A DNA stretch of 38,574 nt from positions 1-38,574 of the forward strand of contig JACCXK010000052.1 of NCBI GenBank assembly GCA_013697055.1, given 5' to 3'. This DNA comes from Alphaproteobacteria bacterium. GTDB taxonomy: Bacteria; Pseudomonadota; Alphaproteobacteria; Micropepsales; Micropepsaceae. Within the stretch, counting starts at the first letter, position 1; each line of letters starts with the position of its first letter. Positions 1 through 6,784 of this stretch are shown one piece after another. Made by a program: the position numbers and the translations under genes. The notes beneath the pieces are model-generated. The model made no database searches and was not told where the DNA came from. It was given only the letters and a program-made list of their open reading frames with translations.

Positions 1-15
1 GCCCTCAGGGGATTG

Positions 16-38
16 AATAAGCCGTAAGCAGGCTTATT
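16..38. other. hairpin upstream of rpoH
   Basis: A perfect 8-bp inverted repeat (AATAAGCC / GGCTTATT) with a 7-nt loop is followed by TTTC. It may be a weak terminator for a gene to the left of the window or part of the rpoH leader. A second inverted repeat (GTTCAGG at 56-62, CCTGAAC at 78-84) lies between it and the rpoH start. The upstream gene is not visible, so the role is open. Confidence 0.35.
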
Positions 39-111
39 TCCTAAACCGTCGGGGCGTTCAGGCGTTGTCATTTCTCACCTGAACTTTGGCCTCGGCACGA
101 AGGGGGACTTT

Positions 112-999
112 ATGAGTAGTCGTGGACTTCCCGCCCTGTCGGGCGAAGCCGGCCTTTCGCGGTATCTCACCGAGATCCGCAAATTTCCGCTGCTGACGCC
201 GGAAGACGAATACATGTTCGCCAAGCGCTGGAAGGAACATGAGGACCCGGAGGCCGCGCGCCGCCTGGTCACCAGTCATCTGCGCCTGGTCGCCAAGATC
301 GCCATGGGCTATCGCGGCTATGGCCTGCCGGTTTCCGAAATCGTCTCCGAAGGCAATGTCGGGTTGATGCAGGCGGTCAAGCGCTTCGAGCCCGACCGCG
401 GTTTCCGTCTCGCCACCTATGCCATGTGGTGGATCCGCGCTTCGATCCAGGAATATGTGCTGCGTTCCTGGTCGATGGTGAAGATGGGCACCACCGCGGC
501 GCAGAAGAAGCTGTTCTTCAACCTGCGCAAGGCCAAGAACAATATCGGTGCCATCGAGGAAGGCGATCTCACGCCTGAGCATGTCGCCACCCTGTCCGAC
601 CAGCTTGGCGTCATGCCCACCGAGGTGACGGACATGAACCGCCGCCTGTCGGGCGGCGATGCCTCGCTGAATGCGCCGCTGCGTTCGGACGGCGAAAGCG
701 AATGGCAGGACTGGCTGGCGGATGACACCGTCGACCAGGAAACTCGCCTGGCCGAGCGCGAAGAAATGGGCAACCGTCACACACTGCTGACCGGCGCCAT
801 GAAGGACCTGACGGACCGCGAGCGCGACATCATCCAGGCCCGCCGGCTGCAGGACGAGCCCGCCACCCTGGAAGAGCTGTCGCAGAAATACGGCGTCTCC
901 CGCGAGCGGGTGCGCCAGATCGAGGTGCGGGCCTTCGAAAAGCTCCAGCGCGGCATGAAGGCGGCGATGAACACCGCCGCCCTTCCCGCTCCGGCATAG
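112..999 (+). CDS. rpoH: RNA polymerase heat-shock sigma factor RpoH (sigma-32)
   Basis: Alternative sigma factor that directs RNA polymerase to heat-shock promoters. The 295-aa length is normal for the family. Region 2 is at about residues 45-120 with the core-binding and -10 recognition helices (YAMWWIRASIQEY near 103-115). The RpoH-box (QKKLFFNLR) at residues 131-139 separates it from the housekeeping sigma. Region 4 helix-turn-helix (GVSRERVRQIEVRAFEKL) is near the C-terminus. The start is supported by AGGGGG at 101-106, five bases before the ATG. It stands alone; the next gene begins 73 bases later. The box and regions are seen directly; the heat-shock role is family knowledge. Alphaproteobacteria often have two RpoH paralogues and I cannot tell which this is. 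Confidence 0.95.
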   Translation: MSSRGLPALSGEAGLSRYLTEIRKFPLLTPEDEYMFAKRWKEHEDPEAARRLVTSHLRLVAKIAMGYRGYGLPVSEIVSEGNVGLMQAVKRFEPDRGFRLATYAMWWIRASIQEYVLRSWSMVKMGTTAAQKKLFFNLRKAKNNIGAIEEGDLTPEHVATLSDQLGVMPTEVTDMNRRLSGGDASLNAPLRSDGESEWQDWLADDTVDQETRLAEREEMGNRHTLLTGAMKDLTDRERDIIQARRLQDEPATLEELSQKYGVSRERVRQIEVRAFEKLQRGMKAAMNTAALPAPA

Positions 1000-1072
1000 C
1001 CATTATGCAGGGATGGCGTTTCCGCGTATTTGCGGGCGCGCTAGGCTTTTGCCCTGAATTGAAGGGAAAGCC

Positions 1073-1906
1073 ATGAAGCTCAAGATTTGGCAGGTTGACG
1101 CGTTCGCCAGCAAAGCGCTGGAAGGCAATCCGGCGGCCATCGTGCCGCTGGAAAGCTGGCTGGATACGGGGCTAATGCAGGCCATCGCGGCCGAGAACAA
1201 TGTCGCGGAAACCGCTTTCTTCGTGAAGACCGGTACGGGGCGTTATGACCTGCGCTGGTTCGCGCCCGACCGGGAAGTGGATTTGTGCGGCCATGCCACG
1301 CTGGCCAGCGCCTGGACGCTGTTCAACAACATCGAGCCAGCGTTGAACGAAGTGCGCTTCGCCACCCGTTCGGGCGAACTGATGGTGACGCGCACCGATG
1401 GTGGCAACGTCATGTCGTTACCATCTGCCGATTCCGAGCCCTTTGCGCCGCCCGCCGGTTTCGCCGAAGCATTGGGCAGGGCTTTGGGTGGCACGCCGCC
1501 AAAGGAATTGCATGTCAGCGCCAAAGGCGGCGCCGGCGCGAAAGCGTTGATCGCGGTGTGGGAGACGCCGGATCAGGTCAAGGCGCTGAAGCTCGGTGCG
1601 ACCTTGCAGGACGTAGCGATGCAGGTGGGTGCGGGTTCGGTGCTGGCCACCGCCGCCGGCGGCGGCAACCCCTATGACATGGTCTCGCGCTTTTTTGCGC
1701 CCTATTACGGCGTGCCGGAAGACCCGGTGACCGGGTCTGCGCATTGCGCCTTGACGCCCTTCTGGGCCAGGCGGCTGGGCAAGAAGACGTTGAAGGCGCG
1801 CCAAGCATCGCCGCGCGGCGGCGATCTTCTTTGCACCGATGATGGTGCCCGCACCATTATCCAGGGCGAATGCGCGCTGTATCTGACGGGCGAAATCGAG
1901 ATTTAA
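1073..1906 (+). CDS. PhzF family isomerase/epimerase-like protein
   Basis: 277-aa member of the PhzF/diaminopimelate-epimerase fold family. PhzF itself isomerises trans-2,3-dihydro-3-hydroxyanthranilate in phenazine synthesis, but most family members have unknown substrates. The conserved catalytic Glu lies in the NNVAETAFF segment (E46), the CGHATLA motif holds H74, and the second half carries the typical EDPVTGSAHC signature. The start follows AAGGGAAAG and an ATG. No phenazine genes are nearby, so a phenazine role is not supported and the substrate is unknown. It is convergent with the DUF3775 gene across a palindromic repeat. Confidence 0.85.
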   Translation: MKLKIWQVDAFASKALEGNPAAIVPLESWLDTGLMQAIAAENNVAETAFFVKTGTGRYDLRWFAPDREVDLCGHATLASAWTLFNNIEPALNEVRFATRSGELMVTRTDGGNVMSLPSADSEPFAPPAGFAEALGRALGGTPPKELHVSAKGGAGAKALIAVWETPDQVKALKLGATLQDVAMQVGAGSVLATAAGGGNPYDMVSRFFAPYYGVPEDPVTGSAHCALTPFWARRLGKKTLKARQASPRGGDLLCTDDGARTIIQGECALYLTGEIEI

Positions 1907-1917
1907 AAATAACCGTC

Positions 1918-2003
1918 ATCGCCCGCGTATGCGGGTGATCCAATTTGTTTGAAACAAAATGGATGGCCCGGACAGTCGCTAGCAACAGCGTAGCGACGGG
2001 CCA
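1918..2003. repeat. triple palindromic intergenic element
   Basis: Three adjacent inverted repeats fill the gap between two convergent genes. ATCGCCCGC/GCGGGTGAT is at 1918-1939. A 27-nt near-perfect palindrome, ATCCA-TTTGTTT/AAACAAA-TGGAT, is at 1938-1964. TGGCCCG/CGGGCCA (1964-2003) encloses GTCGCTA/TAGCGAC. The layout resembles the repeated palindromic (REP/RPE-like) elements of alphaproteobacterial genomes. It may also act as a two-way terminator. Copy number cannot be judged from one window. Confidence 0.6.
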
Positions 2004-2015
2004 TGACAATAGGAA

Positions 2016-2528
2016 CTACTGGCGCGCAGGCTTGTCTTTCATATTGCCCAGCGGCTCGTTTTCGCCGTCGACGCCTTCGCGTGTGTCGGAATCATCGACA
2101 ATGCCTTCGTCGAACATCGCCAACCCGTCTTCCAGGTAATCGCCCAACAGCGGCAGGTTGAGCAGGTATTCTGCGGTGCGGCGGGAGTGTTCGGTCTTTG
2201 CGGTGGCGACCGCTTCCTTCCATTCATCGATGTCATAGGTGCCGCGGCCCAGCCAGGCCAGCGCCACCAGCTTGATGCGCTCGTCGTCATTCAACCCGCG
2301 AATCGCGCCCAGCAATTCCTCGCGCACCGGATCGTCCGCCGTGTCGGTCAACACATCGGTCTGGCCGTCATCGGTGGCGTTGGAACCCTCATCGGGATCG
2401 GTATCTTCTTCCTTCACGTCATATTCGCGCGCCTTGACAATGATGAAGGCCAGCTGGTCCAGTGGCAGGTTGAGCGCGGGCGGGGTCTTGCGCGGCGTGG
2501 CGGGATTTTCGGGCGTTGCGGAAGCCAT
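2016..2528 (-). CDS. DUF3775 domain protein
   Basis: 170-aa acidic protein of unknown function that matches the DUF3775 family, common in Alphaproteobacteria. The core runs from about LNLPLDQLAFIIVKAREYD to the EWKEAVATAKTEHSRRTAEYL segment, then an acidic tail. It has no signal peptide or membrane segment. I chose the ATG at 2528 because AGGAA lies six bases upstream. Two more upstream in-frame starts (2543, 2603) lack a ribosome site. It is divergent from the serine operon and shares its upstream region. No function is proposed. Confidence 0.8.
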   Translation of the reverse strand: MASATPENPATPRKTPPALNLPLDQLAFIIVKAREYDVKEEDTDPDEGSNATDDGQTDVLTDTADDPVREELLGAIRGLNDDERIKLVALAWLGRGTYDIDEWKEAVATAKTEHSRRTAEYLLNLPLLGDYLEDGLAMFDEGIVDDSDTREGVDGENEPLGNMKDKPARQ

Positions 2529-2611
2529 GGAAGTTCCTGACATTTTTTGACTTTTGTTGAACGCATTGACAGGCCGCACCGTTCCCTTCGGGCTTTTCAT
2601 CAATCTTTGCG

Positions 2612-2640
2612 TTGACGCAGCTGAGCCCCGCGCCTATATC
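2612..2640 (+). promoter_or_regulatory. sigma-70 promoter of the serine operon
   Basis: TTGACG (2612-2617) and TATATC (2635-2640) are separated by exactly 17 bases, a near-consensus housekeeping promoter. Transcription would begin near 2647, just before the hairpin leader of serC. Confidence 0.7.
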
Positions 2641-2647
2641 GGCGGCG

Positions 2648-2697
2648 GGCCACACCTCCCCAACGAGGTGCTATCATTCTGGAAGGAATGAACCGCG
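2648..2697 (+). promoter_or_regulatory. serC RNA motif-like leader
   Basis: The predicted leader holds a perfect hairpin, CACCTC (2653-2658) / GAGGTG (2665-2670) with loop CCCAAC, then CTATC and a purine-rich GGAAGGAA (2681-2688) before the serC ATG. A conserved 'serC' RNA motif, described upstream of serC-serA operons in Alphaproteobacteria, has this position and general look. Assignment rests on my memory of the motif and its place in front of serC, not on a covariance search. The pyrimidine-rich hairpin strand could pair with the GGAAGG segment, which would affect translation; this is inference. Confidence 0.6.
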
Positions 2698-3855
2698 ATG
2701 ACTGACTTGGTTATTCCGGCTGTGCGTCCCGCACGGCCTTTTTTTTCCTCCGGTCCCTGCGCCAAGCGCCCCGGCTGGACCCCCGAAGCCCTCAAGGGCG
2801 CGCTGGTGGGACGCTCCCACCGCTCCAAACCCGGTAAAGCCAAGCTGAAGGACGCCATTGAGCGGACCAAAAAGCTGCTCGGCGTGCCGGCCGATTATCG
2901 CCTCGGCATCGTGCCGGCCTCCGACACCGGCGCCGTGGAAATGGCGCTGTGGTCGCTGCTAGGGCCCCGCCCGGTGGATCTGTTCGCCTGGGAAAGTTTC
3001 TCCGAGGACTGGGTCACCGACACCGTCAAGCAGCTCAAGCTGAAGGATGCGCGGGTGTTCAAGGCCGCTTATGGCGAGCTCCCCGACCTCAAGCAGTATG
3101 ATCCCAGCCATGACGCGGTGTTCGTGTGGAACGGCACCACCAGCGGCGTGAAAGTACCGAACGGCGACTGGATTCCCGCCGGCCGCGAAGGCCTGACCAT
3201 CTGCGACGCCACCAGCGCCGCCTTCGCCATGGACCTGCCCTGGGACAAACTCGATGTCACCACCTTCAGCTGGCAGAAGGTCTTGGGCGGTGAAGCCGCG
3301 CACGGCGTCCTGATTCTGTCGCCCCGCGCCGTGGCGCGGCTGGAATCCTACACCCCGCCTTGGCCGCTGCCGAAAATCTTCCGCATGACCAAAGGCGGCA
3401 AGATCGTGGACGGCATCTTTGAAGGCGAGACCATCAACACGCCGTCCATGGTGGCGGTGGAAGATTATCTCGACGCCCTCACCTGGGCCGAGGGCCTGGG
3501 CGGGTTGAAGGCACTGATCGGCCGTTCCAACGGCAATCTGGCCGCGCTGGAAAAGTGGGTCGCTGCATCGAACTGGGCCGGCTTCCTGGCGGCGGACAGC
3601 GCCATCCGTTCCAACACTAGCGTCTGCATCGCCGTCACCGATCCCGCCTTCGCCGCCTTGGGCGACGAGGCCAAGCAGGACCTGATCAAGAAGATGTGCT
3701 CCCTGCTGGACAAGGAAGGCGTGGCGCTGGACATCGCCGGCTATCGCGCCGCGCCGCCGGGCCTGCGCATCTGGTGCGGCGCCACCGTGGACGTAGGCGA
3801 TCTCGAAGCCCTGACGCCCTGGCTCGACTGGGCCTGGGCGCAAGTCCAAGCCTGA
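2698..3855 (+). CDS. serC: phosphoserine aminotransferase
   Basis: Class V PLP-dependent aminotransferase that converts 3-phosphohydroxypyruvate and glutamate to O-phosphoserine, the second step of serine synthesis. It also acts in vitamin B6 synthesis in many bacteria. 385 aa, of the long alphaproteobacterial subtype. The PLP-binding Lys is in [12 protein letters not shown] (K194). It opens a three-gene operon with sseB (15 bases downstream) and serA. Expression is probably set by the promoter at 2612-2640 and the RNA leader. Confidence 0.95.
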   Translation: MTDLVIPAVRPARPFFSSGPCAKRPGWTPEALKGALVGRSHRSKPGKAKLKDAIERTKKLLGVPADYRLGIVPASDTGAVEMALWSLLGPRPVDLFAWESFSEDWVTDTVKQLKLKDARVFKAAYGELPDLKQYDPSHDAVFVWNGTTSGVKVPNGDWIPAGREGLTICDATSAAFAMDLPWDKLDVTTFSWQKVLGGEAAHGVLILSPRAVARLESYTPPWPLPKIFRMTKGGKIVDGIFEGETINTPSMVAVEDYLDALTWAEGLGGLKALIGRSNGNLAALEKWVAASNWAGFLAADSAIRSNTSVCIAVTDPAFAALGDEAKQDLIKKMCSLLDKEGVALDIAGYRAAPPGLRIWCGATVDVGDLEALTPWLDWAWAQVQA

Positions 3856-3870
3856 CAACGGGAGTTTCCC

Positions 3871-4617
3871 ATGATTTCCGAAAACGAACTGGAACGGGCG
3901 CTGATCGAGGCGGCGAAGAATCCCGCCGCCGCGCCCGACTTCTACCGCCTGCTGCTGGAAAGCGACCTGCTGGTGATCGGGACGGCGGAAGGCCTGGAAA
4001 ACGCCTCGGAGGAATTTGCCTTGTCGGCCGGCGGCAAGCTGAACCTGGTCACCGGCGTCAAGGAAGGCGCCCAGTATCTGCCGGTCTTCTCCTCCATGGC
4101 GCGCATGCAGGAATTCGTGAACCAGGAGAGCAAGTACCTCAGCATCCGGGGCCGCGACTTGCTGGACATCACCCGCGGCGCGCCGGTGATCCTGAATCCT
4201 GCCTCCGAATTCGGCAAGGAATTGTCGGCGCGTGAAATCCTGCGGCTGCTGGACGGTCTGGGCGCCGGCATTCCGCACTACAATTTGGAAGATGAAGTTC
4301 CCGAGGCGCTGATCGAAACCCTGAGCTCGGTGTTCAGCAAACGGGCCGACGTCATCGCTGCCTGGATGATCAAGGTCGGCTTTTCCGAAGACGTCAGCCA
4401 GCGCCATCCCCTGGTCGGTATCGAACTGGATGCCGCCACCGGCGGCGACTGGCCGTCCTTGATGAAGGCGATCGAGGACGCCGCGCAGGCTGGTGTTCCC
4501 GGCATGGTGTTCGACCTCCACCGCGTCGACCGCGCCAATCCCATCGCCCTGACCCAGGTCCTTGTGAACGCCTCGCCTTTTTTTGTGCGCGCGCCCGCCG
4601 CCTCGTCCCTCAACTGA
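3871..4617 (+). CDS. sseB: SseB family protein (enhanced serine sensitivity)
   Basis: 248-aa cytoplasmic protein with the two-part SseB architecture. The N-terminal SseB domain covers about residues 1-125, with GGKLNLVTGVKEGAQYLPVFSS-type strands split by a short loop. The C-terminal SseB_C domain covers about 130-245. In E. coli, raised SseB makes cells more sensitive to serine, but its biochemical role is unknown. Here it lies between serC and serA, 15 bases after serC and 19 before serA, with GGGAG upstream of its ATG. That position supports a true link to serine metabolism. The family call is firm; the function is not known. Confidence 0.8.
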   Translation: MISENELERALIEAAKNPAAAPDFYRLLLESDLLVIGTAEGLENASEEFALSAGGKLNLVTGVKEGAQYLPVFSSMARMQEFVNQESKYLSIRGRDLLDITRGAPVILNPASEFGKELSAREILRLLDGLGAGIPHYNLEDEVPEALIETLSSVFSKRADVIAAWMIKVGFSEDVSQRHPLVGIELDAATGGDWPSLMKAIEDAAQAGVPGMVFDLHRVDRANPIALTQVLVNASPFFVRAPAASSLN

Positions 4618-4636
4618 TTCCCAAAGGAACCGTCCC

Positions 4637-6217
4637 ATGCCCAAGGTCCTGATCGCCGACAAGCTCAGCCCCGCCGCTGTCGCCATCTTCAAGGAGCGCG
4701 GCGTGGATGCAGACGTAAAGACCGGCCTTTCCAAGGAAGAGCTGATCAAGATCGTGGATCAGTATGACGGCATCGCCATCCGTTCGGCCACCAAGCTGAC
4801 CGCCGATGTGCTGAAGGCCGCCAAGAACCTGAAAGTGGTGGGCCGCGCCGGCATCGGCGTCGACAATGTCGATATTCCCGCCGCCACCGCCGCGGGCGTG
4901 ATCGTGATGAACACCCCCTTCGGCAATTCCATCACCACCGCCGAACACGCCATCTCATTGATGCTGGCCCTGGCCCGCGAACTGCCGGCCGCCAATGCCT
5001 CGACCCAGGCCGGCAAGTGGGAGAAGAACCGCTTCATGGGCGTGGAGATCACCGGCAAGGTGCTGGGCCTGATCGGCGCCGGCAACATCGGCAGCATCGT
5101 CGCGGACCGCGCCAAGGGCCTGAAAATGCGCGTTATCGCGTTCGATCCCTATCTGTCGCAGGAACGCGCCAATGACTTGGGCGTCGAAAAGGTGGAGCTG
5201 AACGACCTGTTGGCCCGCGCCGACTTTATTACTCTGCATGTGCCGATGACGCCGGAGACCAAGAACATCCTCTCCGCCGACGCCTTGGCCAGGACCAAGA
5301 AGGGCGTGCGCATCATAAACTGCGCCCGCGGTGGCCTGATCGATGAAAACGCGTTGAAGGCCGCCATCGACAATGGCCATGTCGCCGGCGCGGCGCTGGA
5401 CGTGTTCGAGGTCGAACCGGCCAAGGAGAATATCCTGTTCGGCAACGAGAAGATCGTCGCCACGCCGCACCTGGGCGCCTCCACCACCGAAGCGCAGGAA
5501 AATGTCGCCCTGCAGGTAGCCGAGCAGATTTCCGATTACCTGCTGACCGGCGCCATCACCAATGCCCTGAACATGCCGTCAATCTCGGCCAGCGAAGCGC
5601 AGAAGGTGCGCCCCTGGATTTCACTGGCGGAAAAGCTGGGCTCGTTTGCGGGCCAGCTTACCGGCTCCAGCCTGACGGGGGTCGAGATCGTCTATGAAGG
5701 CACGCCCTCCATGCTCAACACCCGCGCCCTCACCCAGGCGGGACTGGCGGGCATGCTCAAGCCGATGTTGTCGGAGGTGAACATGGTCAATGCGCCGGTG
5801 ATCGCCAAGGAGCGCGGCATCAAGGTGAGCGAGACCCGCCGTGACGCGCAGGGCGTCTATGAAGGCTATATCAAGCTAGTGGTGAGCATGAGCGACGGCT
5901 CCACCCGCCGCGTCGCCGGCACCGTCTTCTCCGACGGCCGCCCGCGCCTGATCCAGATCAAGGACATCGGCCTGGACGCGGAATTCGCGCCGCATATGCT
6001 CTATATCGTCAATGAGGACAAGCCGGGTTTCATCGGCAAGCTGGGCACCATCCTGGGCGATGCCAAGGTCAATATCGCCAACTTCACCCTGGGCCGCAGC
6101 GCCCCGGGCCAGGACGCCATCGCGTTGATCGAAGTGGATGGCCGGGTGCCGGACGCTGTGGCGGAAGCCGTCGCCAAGCTGCCGCAAGTCAAACACGCCA
6201 AGCCCCTGGCGTTTTGA
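4637..6217 (+). CDS. serA: D-3-phosphoglycerate dehydrogenase
   Basis: NAD-dependent enzyme that oxidises 3-phosphoglycerate to 3-phosphohydroxypyruvate, the first step of serine synthesis. 526 aa, the long form with an intervening domain and a C-terminal ACT domain (about residues 455-526), the usual site of serine feedback. GAGNIG (147-152) binds NAD. Catalytic R231 (NCARGG), E260 (FEVEP) and H278 (TPHLGAST) are all present. The ATG at 4637 follows AAAGGAAC; an upstream in-frame GTG would run into sseB and is rejected. It is last in the serC-sseB-serA operon. Confidence 0.95.
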   Translation: MPKVLIADKLSPAAVAIFKERGVDADVKTGLSKEELIKIVDQYDGIAIRSATKLTADVLKAAKNLKVVGRAGIGVDNVDIPAATAAGVIVMNTPFGNSITTAEHAISLMLALARELPAANASTQAGKWEKNRFMGVEITGKVLGLIGAGNIGSIVADRAKGLKMRVIAFDPYLSQERANDLGVEKVELNDLLARADFITLHVPMTPETKNILSADALARTKKGVRIINCARGGLIDENALKAAIDNGHVAGAALDVFEVEPAKENILFGNEKIVATPHLGASTTEAQENVALQVAEQISDYLLTGAITNALNMPSISASEAQKVRPWISLAEKLGSFAGQLTGSSLTGVEIVYEGTPSMLNTRALTQAGLAGMLKPMLSEVNMVNAPVIAKERGIKVSETRRDAQGVYEGYIKLVVSMSDGSTRRVAGTVFSDGRPRLIQIKDIGLDAEFAPHMLYIVNEDKPGFIGKLGTILGDAKVNIANFTLGRSAPGQDAIALIEVDGRVPDAVAEAVAKLPQVKHAKPLAF

Positions 6218-6224
6218 ATCTCGA

Positions 6225-6243
6225 GCGCCGCACATCGCGGCGC
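6225..6243 (+). terminator. hairpin after serA
   Basis: A perfect 7-bp stem GCGCCGC/GCGGCGC with a 5-nt loop begins 8 bases after the serA stop. It has no U-tract, so it may be a Rho-assisted or pausing hairpin rather than a classic intrinsic terminator. Confidence 0.4.
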
Positions 6244-6266
6244 GACCATCAGTATCCGACAGCTTC

Positions 6267-6355
6267 CTTCCCCCCTCACGGCGAAGCCGTCAGAGGGGGA
6301 AGGTGTCGCAGCGAGGTTTGCGGAGCAAACCCGAGCTGTGACGGATGGGGGTCAT
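6267..6355. repeat. palindromic intergenic repeat (CTTCCCCC type)
   Basis: CTTCCCCCCTCACGGC / GCCG-TCAGAGGGGGAAG forms a long near-palindrome (6267-6302) with a GAA loop. It is followed by GGTTTGCGGAGCAAACC (6315-6331), another inverted repeat, and GACGGATGGGGGTC. This looks like the dispersed CTTCCCCC...GGGGGAAG palindromes common in alphaproteobacterial intergenic DNA. It sits between the convergent serA and chorismate mutase genes and may help end transcription. Confidence 0.55.
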
Positions 6356-6390
6356 CAAATAAAACGAGGCGCTAGGCACCGGACTTCGAT

Positions 6391-6678
6391 TTAAGCCCGG
6401 CTCTTCGCAATAGCCTCGTGATGGCGAATGACTTCCTTGACGATGAAGCCGAGGAACTTCTCCGCAAAGTCCGGGTCGAGCTTGGCATCCTCGGCCAGCT
6501 TGCGCAGGCGCGCGATCTGGGCGGCCTCGCGCGCCGGATCGGCCGGCGGCAGGCTGTGGGTCGCCTTGAACTCGCCCACCGCCTGGGTGCACTTGAAACG
6601 CTCCGCCAACAGATGAATCAGCGCCGCGTCGATATTGTCGATACTGTCTCGCAGGCGCAGCAGTTCAGGATGGCTCAT
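6391..6678 (-). CDS. chorismate mutase, AroQ class
   Basis: 95-aa all-helical AroQ-fold enzyme that rearranges chorismate to prephenate, toward phenylalanine and tyrosine. The pattern fits the monofunctional AroQ type: LRDSIDNIDAALIHLLAERF, then VGEFK (residues about 32-36), a basic PAREAAQIARLRKLAEDA stretch, and FIVKEVIRHHEAI at the end. The ATG at 6678 is preceded by a GGAG ribosome site; a longer in-frame start at 6735 would only add an unrelated stretch. It has no signal peptide, so it is cytoplasmic. It is divergent from hpnN. Confidence 0.85.
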   Translation of the reverse strand: MSHPELLRLRDSIDNIDAALIHLLAERFKCTQAVGEFKATHSLPPADPAREAAQIARLRKLAEDAKLDPDFAEKFLGFIVKEVIRHHEAIAKSRA

Positions 6679-6742
6679 GGCGGGTTCTCCGGTCGTCCAT
6701 TGTTTAAGCCATGCCCGTGCCGACGCCAAGACCACAAGAAAA

Positions 6743-6784
6743 GCCCGGCTTTAACCGGTCCGCGGAAAATGCTCTAAACCGGGC
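6743..6784 (+). promoter_or_regulatory. hairpin abutting the hpnN start codon
   Basis: GCCCGG(c)TTTA (6743-6753) pairs with TAAACCGGGC (6775-6784), a 10-bp stem with one bulge that ends at the base before the hpnN ATG. No usual ribosome site is seen before this ATG. The hairpin may tune translation of the transporter. Only the pairing is seen directly. Confidence 0.35.

Noticed and set aside
1073-1906. Phenazine biosynthesis locus
   Set aside because: Only a PhzF-family protein is present; no other phz genes are nearby, and the family is broad.
2959-4749. 596-aa minus-strand open frame over serC and sseB
   Set aside because: Low-complexity H/Q/G/R-rich translation typical of antisense frames in high-GC genes; the plus strand has two clear families.
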